NCBI RefSeq assembly: GCF_001747085.1 | Contig: NZ_MDJD01000034.1 | Location: forward strand, 124,001 to 188,000 | Direction: 5' to 3' | Length of the DNA stretch: 64,000 nucleotides | Origin: Flavivirga aquatica | Lineage (GTDB): Bacteria > Bacteroidota > Bacteroidia > Flavobacteriales > Flavobacteriaceae | In this document: positions 45,535 through 53,822 of the stretch, piece by piece | How positions within the stretch are numbered: the stretch's first letter is position 1 | Layout: the number at the start of each line of letters is the position of its first letter | Notes under the pieces: model-generated | Database searches by the model: none | What the model was told of the DNA's origin: nothing | Seen by the model: the letters and a program-made list of their open reading frames with translations, nothing else | Program-made: the position numbers and the translations under genes

Positions 45535-45922
45535 ACAACATACTATACCCGATCCGGGGAGAGAAGTATTTAAAGTTGTTTATGAGTTATTAAATTGGAT
45601 TTCAAAAATTACTGGATTCACATATAATGAAATTAATATTATAGTTTATTTCATCTTTATCCCATTTATCTTTATCTATTTGATAGATAAAATCTTTAAA
45701 ATAAATTATTTAAAGATAGGATATGGAATAATACTATTTCTTTTTTTGTTTTTATTCCAGATTTTAAAAGTTTTTCAAATCAGTTGTTTGATAAATCGGT
45801 AGATTTTTTAAACTGGTTTGAAATAGTAGGATAGACTATGTTCAGGCATCGGTAGTTATTTGTGGATAGTTCCAATAATTATTTTTTATATTTTAGTTAG
45901 ATTGAATAAAAAAGAAGATTAA
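45535..45922 (+). pseudogene. Decayed small membrane protein
   Basis: The sequence reads as protein with breaks. One frame gives PDPGREVFKVVYELLNWISK, then FTYNEINIIVYFIFIPFIFI and a second hydrophobic helix. A second piece in the adjoining frame gives VDFLNWFEIVG, and a final piece WIVPIIIFYILVRLNKKED ends at the stop at 45920-45922. No frame is continuous and there is no good start. It is best read as a decayed two- to three-helix membrane protein lying next to the IS insertion. The family is unknown. Confidence 0.5.
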
Positions 45923-45939
45923 AGTATAAAATTTTTCTT

Positions 45940-46923
45940 GAATATCCGTTTTTACTCATAATCCAGTAATTCCAGCTATTACTAGTCTATCGAATAGTTT
46001 TTCCTCAAAATATCTTCGATTGAGTTTGTAAACAAATTCGTTTAGGTAGAGTTGTAGGTATTTGCCTTTAATTTTGTGATAATTTCCAAGTAAGTTTCGT
46101 TTGGCATTGCTTATGGTAATATGTACCCATTTCAAGGTCTCTTTAGTAGTTTGTTTATCTGATTTTTCACTAATATGTAGTTCTACAAAATCAGCAATAT
46201 CAACATATGAAGTACTTTTATCAGTAAAAACAATGCTTTGTTCGTCTAAAGACTCTTTAACAGTATCATTTACACCATCAGCCTTATGATCTGTCAGCAC
46301 TTTGGCTTTAAAGTAGCGACATTGGCGATCCTTCTTGTTGGTTTTCGGGTCTTCTAAGGGAGTGGATTCTGCCATTATCATTACGTTTTGCTTTCCTACT
46401 GCACCACGACCTCTTTTTCCTTTTTGTTGCTCTATTTCAGAAGATTCGACCGTAAAATAACCTTCATCCATTTCAATCATACCTTCTAAAGTATAGCGGG
46501 CATCTCTGTTACCCATTGCTTTACGAAGTTTATGAACCATCGCCCAGACAGGTTTATACCTTTTTAAACCAAGCTGTTTCTGGATTTCTTTAGAAGAAAA
46601 TCCTTTCTTGGTAGTAGTCATCAAAAACATTGTCTTATACCATATCATAAAAGATAGATTAGAATTTTGCATAATAGTACCACTTCTCAAAGATGTACGG
46701 GCTCTACAAGATTTGCACTCATAGCTCCAAACAGCCTTTATCCAATAGTGATGAGTATGACCACAACGCTGGCATTTAACTCCTATCTTATCTCTTTCTT
46801 GCTTAAAATGAGTACGACAAGCTTCTTCACTATCAAAATGGGCGGTAAAACTAAAAATATTCATGACTTGTTTTTTTAACAAAATAAGCATTTTTAATCA
46901 ATTATTAGTAATTACGGATATTC
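45940..46923 (-). mobile_element. IS1595-family (ISXO2-like) insertion sequence, copy 2, intact
   Basis: 984 bp, bounded by GAATATCCG (45940) and CGGATATTC (ending 46923), nearly identical to copy 1 without its intron. Flanks are AAAATTTTT on both sides, consistent with an 8- to 9-bp target duplication of AT-rich DNA; the exact edge is ambiguous because of homopolymers. It carries a single complete transposase gene and is probably active. Confidence 0.92.
45956..46891 (-). CDS. ISXO2-like transposase (IS1595 family)
   Basis: A 311-residue DDE-type transposase. An N-terminal zinc ribbon (CQRCGH, CKSC; residues about 39-60) binds the IS ends. A helical segment (GFSSKEIQKQLGLKRYKPVW) follows. 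The ISXO2-like catalytic domain begins at MIEMDEGYF with the first acidic residues and continues through VLTDHKADG and TDKSTSY to HITISNAKRNLLGNYH. Translation may begin at 46891 or at the Met in VMNIFSF (46864). It moves this IS and could act on the intron-bearing copy in trans. Confidence 0.93.
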   Translation of the reverse strand: MLILLKKQVMNIFSFTAHFDSEEACRTHFKQERDKIGVKCQRCGHTHHYWIKAVWSYECKSCRARTSLRSGTIMQNSNLSFMIWYKTMFLMTTTKKGFSSKEIQKQLGLKRYKPVWAMVHKLRKAMGNRDARYTLEGMIEMDEGYFTVESSEIEQQKGKRGRGAVGKQNVMIMAESTPLEDPKTNKKDRQCRYFKAKVLTDHKADGVNDTVKESLDEQSIVFTDKSTSYVDIADFVELHISEKSDKQTTKETLKWVHITISNAKRNLLGNYHKIKGKYLQLYLNEFVYKLNRRYFEEKLFDRLVIAGITGL

Positions 46924-47011
46924 AAAAAATTTTTAAAAGAAACTCATTAATTAACTATGGTAATGTATCATTTGTTACTTAATTTATATAACTAATTCTT
47001 AAGTTTATAAT

Positions 47012-48145
47012 ATGAAAAAATATATACTAATTTCTATAACAGCTTTAATATTAAGTTGTAATACTTCTAAAAAAGAGGGACAAAAAACAAAAATAATAAA
47101 GGAGCCAATATTAAACACTAATAATAACCCAATTTATGGCATTCCAAAATTAGATTTAAAAGGTGCTAATACTTTAGTAGAATTACCATTGCATTGTATA
47201 AATACCGAATACCCCAACAGGTTATCGCAAACCCTTGGAGGAGATGAAGATTTAAAATCACCAAGTACATTACATCCGGCTTTTTATGGATGTTTCGATT
47301 GGCATTCTTCGGTTCATGGGCATTGGAGTTTAGTAAGTTTGTTAAAGTCTTTCCCAAATATTGATAATGTAGAAGCGATTAAACAACGACTTCTTAAAAA
47401 TATTTCTAAAGCACATATAGAAGCAGAGATTCAATATTTTTATGGAAAACATAATAAGTCTTACGAACGGACTTATGGATGGGCTTGGTTATTAAAACTG
47501 GCAGAGGAAATACATACTTGGGATACTCCAGTAGCTAGAGTATTAGAAGAAAACCTTCAACCATTAACAAATTTAATTATTGAAAAATATATAGCATTTT
47601 TACCAAAGCTAAATTACCCACTTCGTGTAGGAACTCATACAAATACTGCTTTCGGGTTATCCTTTGCTTATGATTATGCTCAAACAACCAACCATGAAGC
47701 TTTAAAAGCTGCAATTAAAGAAAGAGCTACTTTTTTCTTTTTAAAAGATGAAAATTGTCCAATGTCATGGGAGCCAAGTGGAACAGATTTTTTATCCCCT
47801 TGTTTAGAAGAAGCCGCTTTAATGAAGCGGCTATTATCAAAAGAGGAATTTAAACCATGGTTAGATGCTTTTTTGCCTGAGTTAAAAGATAAAAATTTCA
47901 CTTTAGAAACTGGAAAAGTATCAGATAGAACAGATGGTCATTTAGTTCATTTAGATGGTGTTAATTTTTCGCGGGCATGGAGTTTAAATAAGATAGCAGA
48001 AGGGCTACCAGAATACAATCACTTAAGGTTTATTGCAAATAATCATATAAATCATTCATTACCTAGTATTGTAGGAGATAGTTACGAAGGAGGGCATTGG
48101 TTAGGTAGTTTTGCTATTTATGCGTTGAATTCTACAAAAGAATGA
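47012..48145 (+). CDS. DUF2891 family lipoprotein
   Basis: A 377-residue lipoprotein: signal peptide with lipobox ILSC (Cys16). The body contains the DUF2891 signatures LHPAFYGCFDWHSSVHGHW, ERTYGWAWLLKLAEE and SWEPSGTDFLSPCLEEA. The fold is an alpha/alpha barrel-like helical protein and the activity is unknown. Its stop overlaps the next gene's start in ATGA, so it is the first gene of the 5-oxoproline operon. A peptidase or glycosidase-like role at the periplasmic face is only a guess. Confidence 0.85.
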   Translation: MKKYILISITALILSCNTSKKEGQKTKIIKEPILNTNNNPIYGIPKLDLKGANTLVELPLHCINTEYPNRLSQTLGGDEDLKSPSTLHPAFYGCFDWHSSVHGHWSLVSLLKSFPNIDNVEAIKQRLLKNISKAHIEAEIQYFYGKHNKSYERTYGWAWLLKLAEEIHTWDTPVARVLEENLQPLTNLIIEKYIAFLPKLNYPLRVGTHTNTAFGLSFAYDYAQTTNHEALKAAIKERATFFFLKDENCPMSWEPSGTDFLSPCLEEAALMKRLLSKEEFKPWLDAFLPELKDKNFTLETGKVSDRTDGHLVHLDGVNFSRAWSLNKIAEGLPEYNHLRFIANNHINHSLPSIVGDSYEGGHWLGSFAIYALNSTKE

Positions 48146-49374
48146 TAAAAGCATGGTTTAAAAACATAGGTCCAGGTCCGTTAGTAGCAGCAGCATTTAT
48201 AGGTCCGGGTACAGTTACAGTTTGTACACTTGCAGGTGTAACTTTTGGGTATGCATTGCTTTGGGCGATGTTATTATCAATAATAGCAACTATCGTATTA
48301 CAAGAAATGTCCGCTCGTTTGGGGATTATTTCTCAAAAAGGTTTATCGGAAATTATTAGAACAGAAATCAAGAACCCTATAATTAAAGGTGTTGCCGTTT
48401 TGTTGATTCTTTCCGCTATTGTTATAGGAAATGCAGCTTATGAGGCAGGAAATATTAGTGGAGGTGTTTTAGGTTTAGAAGCGATTATTAATAACCCTAA
48501 TTTTAATATAAATGGACTTTCTATTAATACGTTTAGTATTGTAATAGGAGTTATAGCTTTTGTACTATTATATATAGGGAATTATAAAGTATTAGAGAAA
48601 GTTTTAGTATTGCTGGTAATTTTAATGAGTTTAGCATTTTTAATAACAGCTATTATTGTAAAGCCGAATGTTACAGATATTATAAAAGGTATATTCGTAC
48701 CTAAATTTCCAAAAGATAGTATTCTAACAGTTATTGGGCTTATTGGAACTACAGTAGTACCGTATAATTTATTTTTACATGCAGCTTTAGTGAAAGAGAA
48801 ATGGCATGATACTACCGATTTAAAATTTGCTAGAAAGGATACGATTATAGCTGTGGTTTTAGGCGGATTGGTGTCCATGTGTATTATAATTTCCGCAGCT
48901 TCTATTCAATCCCAAGATATTTCAAACGCATCAGATTTAGCAAAAGGATTAGAGCCTTTATTTGGAAGTTTTTCTAAATATTTTTTAGCAATAGGTTTGT
49001 TTTCTGCAGGAATTACTAGTGCCATTACAGCTCCTTTAGCTGCAGCATATGTAGCTAGTGGTTGTTTGGGTTGGAGTAATGATTTACGATCCAACAAATT
49101 TAGAATTGTTTGGATTTTTATTTTATTACTTGGTGTTTTGTGTTCTTCTCTAGGTATTAAATCTATAGATATTATAAAATTTGCTCAAGTAGCAAATGGT
49201 ATTTTATTACCTGTAATAGCTGGGGTTTTAATTTGGATTATGAATAAATCTTCAGTTTTAGGAGTTTATAAAAATAATATTAAACAGAATATTTTAGGGT
49301 TTATCATTCTATTAATTAGTATCTTGCTATCTGTAGCTACATTAAATAAGGTCTTTCAATTAAATTTATTTTAG
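48142..49374 (+). CDS. Nramp-related membrane transporter lacking the metal-binding motif
   Basis: A 410-residue integral membrane protein with about 11 helices and clear Nramp homology (GPGPLVAAAFIGPGTVTVCTLAG; VVPYNLFLHAALVKEK). The Mn/Fe-binding DPGN of helix 1 is GPGT here, and the Met-Pro-His of helix 6 is Val-Pro-Tyr. Canonical divalent-metal coordination is therefore unlikely. It lies in one operon with pxpABC, as the Nramp homologue YcsG does in Bacillus. Uptake of 5-oxoproline or a related organic substrate is an inference from context. Confidence 0.85.
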   Translation: MIKAWFKNIGPGPLVAAAFIGPGTVTVCTLAGVTFGYALLWAMLLSIIATIVLQEMSARLGIISQKGLSEIIRTEIKNPIIKGVAVLLILSAIVIGNAAYEAGNISGGVLGLEAIINNPNFNINGLSINTFSIVIGVIAFVLLYIGNYKVLEKVLVLLVILMSLAFLITAIIVKPNVTDIIKGIFVPKFPKDSILTVIGLIGTTVVPYNLFLHAALVKEKWHDTTDLKFARKDTIIAVVLGGLVSMCIIISAASIQSQDISNASDLAKGLEPLFGSFSKYFLAIGLFSAGITSAITAPLAAAYVASGCLGWSNDLRSNKFRIVWIFILLLGVLCSSLGIKSIDIIKFAQVANGILLPVIAGVLIWIMNKSSVLGVYKNNIKQNILGFIILLISILLSVATLNKVFQLNLF

Positions 49375-50114
49375 TGATACATAAACGTATTGATATAAAT
49401 GCAGATGTAGGTGAAGGTATTAATAATGAATCTCAATTGATGCCTCATATTTCTTCATGTAATATTGCTTGTGGTGGCCATGCAGGAGATTTAGAGACTA
49501 TGAAAGCTGTCGTTAAGCTAGCAAAACAGAATCGAGTAAAAATAGGTGCTCATCCATCGTTTCCAGACAAAGAAAATTTTGGACGTGTTAAAATGAGTAT
49601 GTCATGCGCAGCTTTATTTACGTCATTAAAACAGCAAGTAGATGATTTACTAAAGGTTCTTAATAATGAAAATGCTAGGTTGCACCATATCAAACCACAT
49701 GGTGCACTTTATAACTTAGCTATGGTCGATGAGAAAATTGCAAATGTAATTGTAGAGATTGTAAAAAGTTTTGTATTACCTATAAAACTATATGTTCCGT
49801 TTAATTCTCTTATTGCTCAAGTAGCGATAGAAAATAATATTCCAGTTATTTATGAAGCTTTTGCTGATAGAAATTATAATGATGATTTAACGTTGGTTTC
49901 AAGAAAGGACAAAGAAGCCATAATTGATGATGAAGTTGATATGTTTAATCATGTTTATAATATAATTATGAATCAAAAAGTGAAAACTATAAATAATGTA
50001 AGTATAGCAATAAAAGCTGATACATATTGCGTTCATGGAGATCATCCAGAAACTTTAAATTTACTTAAAACTTTAAGACATAAACTTGAAGATAAAGGAA
50101 TTAAAATTATTTAA
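49374..50114 (+). CDS. pxpA: 5-oxoprolinase subunit PxpA (LamB/YcsF family)
   Basis: A subunit of the ATP-dependent 5-oxoprolinase that opens pyroglutamate to glutamate. 246 residues with the family opening IDINADVGEG, then SCNIACGGHAGD, GAHPSFPD and HIKPHGALYN. The start is GTG at 49374, overlapping the TAG of the transporter gene by one base, so translation is coupled. It is followed 5 bp later by pxpB. Confidence 0.93.
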   Translation: MIHKRIDINADVGEGINNESQLMPHISSCNIACGGHAGDLETMKAVVKLAKQNRVKIGAHPSFPDKENFGRVKMSMSCAALFTSLKQQVDDLLKVLNNENARLHHIKPHGALYNLAMVDEKIANVIVEIVKSFVLPIKLYVPFNSLIAQVAIENNIPVIYEAFADRNYNDDLTLVSRKDKEAIIDDEVDMFNHVYNIIMNQKVKTINNVSIAIKADTYCVHGDHPETLNLLKTLRHKLEDKGIKII

Positions 50115-50119
50115 TTTTA

Positions 50120-50851
50120 ATGGGTTTTGATGTTATATATAAACGTTATGCCGAATCTTCTATACTTATAGAATGGCCAGATTTAATTAATGTATCTATT
50201 TTAGATGATATTTTACTTTTTAAAGAAAAAATATTAAAGCATGGTTTAAATCAAGGAATTGAAATAATACAAGCTTATAATGCATTGTTAGTCAATTATG
50301 AGGAAGCACATTTTAATTTTGAAAATAAATTATCTGAATTAAAAAAAATTTACATATCAAAAACCCGAATTTCTAGAGAACCTCCCAGATTATGGAAGAT
50401 CCCTGTATGTTACGATGATCAATTTGGTATAGATTTGGAGGTTATATCTCAGCAAAAAAAAATATCAAAAGAGGATATTATAACGTATCACCACAGCTCC
50501 CTTTATACTGTTTATTTTATTGGTTTTTTGCCAGGATTTTTATATTTAGGTGGTTTAAATGAGAAGCTATTTATACCCAGAAGGTCAACACCAAGGTTAC
50601 AAATAGAAAAAGGAGCAGTTGCTATTGGAGGAAATCAAACAGGGGTGTATCCAAAAGAAAGTCCGGGAGGTTGGCATATTATAGGAAATTCACCAATTAA
50701 TTTTTTTAATATCGATAGTGAAACACCTTGTTTTGCAAGAGCTAGAGACCGCATTCAATTTCAGCCAGTTTCCTTAAAAGCATATTACGATGTAAAAGTA
50801 TTGGTTGAAGCAGGTGTTTATCAATTAGAAAGTGAGGTGATTGATGATTAA
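50120..50851 (+). CDS. pxpB: 5-oxoprolinase subunit PxpB (KipI family)
   Basis: A 243-residue subunit with the KipI/CT_C_D signature: IPVCYDDQFGIDLE, VYFIGFLPGFLYLGG and RRSTPRLQIEKGAVAIGG, followed by SPGGWHIIG. It associates with PxpC to form the ATP-using part of 5-oxoprolinase. In Bacillus the homologue also inhibits the sporulation kinase KinA, which is not relevant here. It overlaps pxpC by 11 bp. Confidence 0.93.
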   Translation: MGFDVIYKRYAESSILIEWPDLINVSILDDILLFKEKILKHGLNQGIEIIQAYNALLVNYEEAHFNFENKLSELKKIYISKTRISREPPRLWKIPVCYDDQFGIDLEVISQQKKISKEDIITYHHSSLYTVYFIGFLPGFLYLGGLNEKLFIPRRSTPRLQIEKGAVAIGGNQTGVYPKESPGGWHIIGNSPINFFNIDSETPCFARARDRIQFQPVSLKAYYDVKVLVEAGVYQLESEVIDD

Positions 50852-51689
50852 AATTTTAAACCCCGGTTTTTATTCTTCCATACAAGATTTAGGACGTGTA
50901 GGCTATCAACAATACGGTATTCCTTTTTCTGGAGTTATGGATAAGCATGCAGCAGCATTTTCAAATGTATTATTAGGAAATATTAAATCTGCAGCAGTTA
51001 TAGAAATGACTATGACAGGGCCAACATTACAGTTTAATACAAATACATTAATCTGTATATCTGGAGCGAACATGAATCCGACTCTAAATAACATACCAGT
51101 TAAGTACAATAGAGTGATTAAAATAACTGAAGGAGATATTTTAAGTTTTGGGAAGTTAATTACTGGATTTAGAAGTTATTTAGCTGTTTTGGGAGGTTTT
51201 CAGTCTGAAATTGTAATGAATAGCCAAAGTATGTATGCAGGCATTACAAAAGAATTTGTATTACGAAAGGGAGATCATTTAGCTATTAAAATTAATAATA
51301 GTTTAGAAGAAAACCATAACGCAATATTAAGAGTAAATAGTTCGTATTTGAAAACTTCTCGTATCGAAGTTTTTAAGGGCGCTGAATTTAATTTGCTTTC
51401 CACAGAACAGCAACGAAAATTATTCACTAATAATTTTACTATTTCTAAAAATAATAATAGAATGGCTTATCAATTAGAAGAACCATTTATAAATTTTTTA
51501 AAACCAATAATAACATCTCCAGTACTTCCAGGAACGGTACAGTTAACACCTTCTGGAAAACTTATTATATTAATGAGAGATTGCCAAACTACTGGGGGAT
51601 ACCCCAGAATTTTACAGGTTAAAGAAACAGGTATAAATATATTGTCACAAAAATTTACAGGTAATGGCTTAAGCTTCAAGCTTGCTTAA
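50841..51689 (+). CDS. pxpC: 5-oxoprolinase subunit PxpC (KipA family)
   Basis: A 282-residue carboxylase-like subunit. Hallmarks are NPGFYSSIQDLGRVGYQQYGIPFSG near the start, ISGANMNPTLN in the middle and LMRDCQTTGGYPRILQV near the end. It completes the pxpABC set, so the operon encodes a full 5-oxoprolinase. The 3' end overlaps the convergent deoC gene by 21 bp. Length is slightly below that of many homologues but no domain seems missing. Confidence 0.93.
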   Translation: MMIKILNPGFYSSIQDLGRVGYQQYGIPFSGVMDKHAAAFSNVLLGNIKSAAVIEMTMTGPTLQFNTNTLICISGANMNPTLNNIPVKYNRVIKITEGDILSFGKLITGFRSYLAVLGGFQSEIVMNSQSMYAGITKEFVLRKGDHLAIKINNSLEENHNAILRVNSSYLKTSRIEVFKGAEFNLLSTEQQRKLFTNNFTISKNNNRMAYQLEEPFINFLKPIITSPVLPGTVQLTPSGKLIILMRDCQTTGGYPRILQVKETGINILSQKFTGNGLSFKLA

Positions 51690-52334
51690 TATATCGTCTT
51701 TAACGATATCTAAAGCAGAAGATGTACCAATTCTATCTGCTCCAGCTTCAATAAATTTATGAGCAGTATCATAATTTGAAATACCTCCAGATGCTTTTAT
51801 TTTCATAGCATCTTTAACTATTTTCTTTATAATTTTTACAGCAGTAAATGTAGCTCCACTTTTAGAAAAACCTGTAGATGTTTTAATAAAATCGGCTTTA
51901 GCATCTAAACAAATTTCACAAGCTTTTACAACCTCATTTTTGTTTAATTCAGAAATTTCTATAATAACTTTTAAAGGAATTTCTCCTATAGCTAGTTTTA
52001 CATCGCTAATGTCTTTTAAAACAGATACGTAGTTTTTACTTTTTAGGTAACCTAAATTAATAACCATATCTATTTCATTTGCACCATCCTTTATTGCATT
52101 TTTTGCTTCATATATTTTGGCTTTAGTAGACATGGCTCCAAAAGGAAACCCTACTACAGTACATATTTTAACGTTAGTATCTTCTAATATTTGTTTTGCT
52201 AAGGGAACATATGACGTATTAATGCAAATAGCATAAAAGTTATTTTCTCTCGCATCATGGCAAAGATTGATTATTTCACGCTCTGTTGTGGTGGGATTCA
52301 AGAGCGTATAATCAATATACTCAGAAATATTCAT
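51669..52334 (-). CDS. deoC: Deoxyribose-phosphate aldolase
   Basis: Converts 2-deoxyribose-5-phosphate to acetaldehyde and glyceraldehyde-3-phosphate in nucleoside catabolism. 221 residues, class I TIM-barrel aldolase: IDYTLLNPTTT at the start, VVGFPFGAMSTKAK, EIDMVINLG, Schiff-base lysine in ADFIKTSTGF and KASGGISN near the end. It faces pxpC with a 21-bp 3' overlap. No other nucleoside genes are nearby, so it is probably a stand-alone unit. Confidence 0.94.
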   Translation of the reverse strand: MNISEYIDYTLLNPTTTEREIINLCHDARENNFYAICINTSYVPLAKQILEDTNVKICTVVGFPFGAMSTKAKIYEAKNAIKDGANEIDMVINLGYLKSKNYVSVLKDISDVKLAIGEIPLKVIIEISELNKNEVVKACEICLDAKADFIKTSTGFSKSGATFTAVKIIKKIVKDAMKIKASGGISNYDTAHKFIEAGADRIGTSSALDIVKDDILSKLEA

Positions 52335-52531
52335 TTTTTAAATAGGTTTTGTTATGTAGCTTATCGAAAATAAAGCTGAATCTTTAATGTGTTTAGTGTA
52401 GGTTGGAGCACACAACAATGCTAAGCTAAAAATAAAAAACTGTAAAACCTTATTGTTTTACAATTTTTAGATTAACGGCGGTAATTATTACAAATAATGG
52501 AATTTTGTGTTAAAATTATTTTATTTTTTAG

Positions 52532-53029
52532 TTAATTTTTTATTAAATCACTTTTTATTAGGCTTAATCGTTGTTCAAATGTTTGGCTATCTAAAAATAT
52601 AGAGGTTTTAACAGATTGAAATAATTGCATATAATCTTCTGTATGATTCTCTCTTTTTTGCTTTAATAGATTAAAATGAACAAATCCACACCAAATAATT
52701 GATTTCAAATGACTCTTGTCTTCATCGTACATGCGCATTTCTACTAATAATTCACTATTTGTAAAGTTTATTAATTCAGATTCAATTATAACATTTTCCG
52801 TTAGAAAAGCAGGCTTTAAATAAGCTATTTGGTTGGTGCTAGATACCCAACTTTTTCCTATTTTTTTAGCTATTTTATAAATATCAAGATTATAATGTTC
52901 AATTAAAACATCTTCTCTATGATTCATAAAATAATTGATATAACTCCCATTATTAAGATGATTAAAAGGATCGCAGTCTTGAAACCGAATTTTTGTTTTG
53001 CTTTGTAATACATTTGGTAATACTTCCAT
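52532..53029 (-). CDS. Acyl-CoA thioesterase-like hotdog protein (4HBT)
   Basis: A 165-residue hotdog-fold protein. The segment IRFQDCDPFNHLNNGSYINY carries the Asp-x-x-x-H-x-N pattern of 4-hydroxybenzoyl-CoA-thioesterase-type enzymes, followed by KIGKSWVSSTNQIAYLKPAF. The substrate is unknown. It lies just downstream of a tetR gene with a TetR-like operator in the 46-bp gap, so it is probably controlled by it. The same operator type precedes tetR. Confidence 0.8.
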   Translation of the reverse strand: MEVLPNVLQSKTKIRFQDCDPFNHLNNGSYINYFMNHREDVLIEHYNLDIYKIAKKIGKSWVSSTNQIAYLKPAFLTENVIIESELINFTNSELLVEMRMYDEDKSHLKSIIWCGFVHFNLLKQKRENHTEDYMQLFQSVKTSIFLDSQTFEQRLSLIKSDLIKN

Positions 53030-53043
53030 AATTCTCTGTTTTA

Positions 53044-53057
53044 ATACCGTTTGGTAT
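53044..53057. promoter_or_regulatory. TetR operator-like dyad before the thioesterase gene
   Basis: ATACCGTTTGGTAT lies between the tetR stop and the thioesterase start and differs by one base from the core of the 34-bp palindrome at 53685-53718, which indicates a second site for the same regulator. Confidence 0.6.
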
Positions 53058-53075
53058 ATTTTTGATTAAATTTTT

Positions 53076-53672
53076 TTAAATTTTAAGTTCTCGGTTTATT
53101 ATTTGATTTATTAGACTCATAGTGTCTTTCATGTAAAATTCATCATTCATAGTATAAGTCATAAAAATAGCACCTTGTATCATCGTATCTATATGTTTGG
53201 CATAAAGCATGGCATTAATTTCTGATGATATTTCTCCCTCTTCAATACCGTTTTCTATTATTGTGCATAGTTTGTCTTGAATGCGTTGAATAGTATCTCT
53301 TACTTTATTAAGTAATTCTGAATTACAGTTATTAGCATAGACACCAATATTTAAGATAGGACAACCTCCTAATTGTTTACTAAACTCATAATAGTTTTTA
53401 TAAAAATCTGTTATTAAAAATAATTTTTCAATAGGAGAATTACTCTTATCTAAATGTATAGATAATGGTTTCATTAAAGATGCAACCATATATTTAAAAG
53501 TTGCATATACTAAATCTTCTTTATTTTTAAAATTACCATAAATAGAACCTTTTGTTAAACCAGTAGCCTTTGTTATGTCATTTAAACTTGTTGCAGCGTA
53601 CCCGTTTTTATTAAATATAGGAGCAGAGACTTCTATTATATATTGTGAAGTAAGTTCAGCTTTTGTTTTCAT
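53076..53672 (-). CDS. TetR-family transcriptional regulator
   Basis: A 198-residue repressor. Start chosen at 53672 (MKTKAELTSQYIIE), because a longer frame would run through the promoter and operator. The helix-turn-helix covers residues 8-55 (IFNKNGYAATSLNDITKATG, then LTKGSIYGNFKNKEDL). The C-terminal ligand and dimer domain is helical. It is flanked by two matching dyads and probably represses itself and the thioesterase gene in response to a lipophilic or acyl ligand. Confidence 0.88.
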   Translation of the reverse strand: MKTKAELTSQYIIEVSAPIFNKNGYAATSLNDITKATGLTKGSIYGNFKNKEDLVYATFKYMVASLMKPLSIHLDKSNSPIEKLFLITDFYKNYYEFSKQLGGCPILNIGVYANNCNSELLNKVRDTIQRIQDKLCTIIENGIEEGEISSEINAMLYAKHIDTMIQGAIFMTYTMNDEFYMKDTMSLINQIINRELKI

Positions 53673-53684
53673 AATATTACAAAT

Positions 53685-53718
53685 ATACAAAAATATACCA
53701 TTTGGTATATTTTTGTAT
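53685..53718. promoter_or_regulatory. 34-bp perfect palindrome, autoregulatory TetR operator
   Basis: Two 16-base arms, ATACAAAAATATACCA and its exact complement, are separated by TT. It starts 12 bp upstream of the tetR start codon and must overlap the promoter. Its core ATACCATTTGGTAT recurs at 53044-53057. Confidence 0.75.
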
Positions 53719-53724
53719 AATAAA

Positions 53725-53767
53725 AAAAGCAACAATCACCTTTATAATAAAGATTCATGTTGCTTTT
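53725..53767 (-). terminator. Terminator of clpB
   Basis: AAAAGCAACA (53725-53734) pairs with TGTTGCTTTT (53758-53767); on the minus strand the stem is followed by a T run. An inner CTTTA/TAAAG hairpin lies in the loop. Confidence 0.75.
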
Positions 53768-53822
53768 CAACTAACCAACCATATACATAAACTGTATTTA
53801 ATTCATTTTATTATAATTATTT

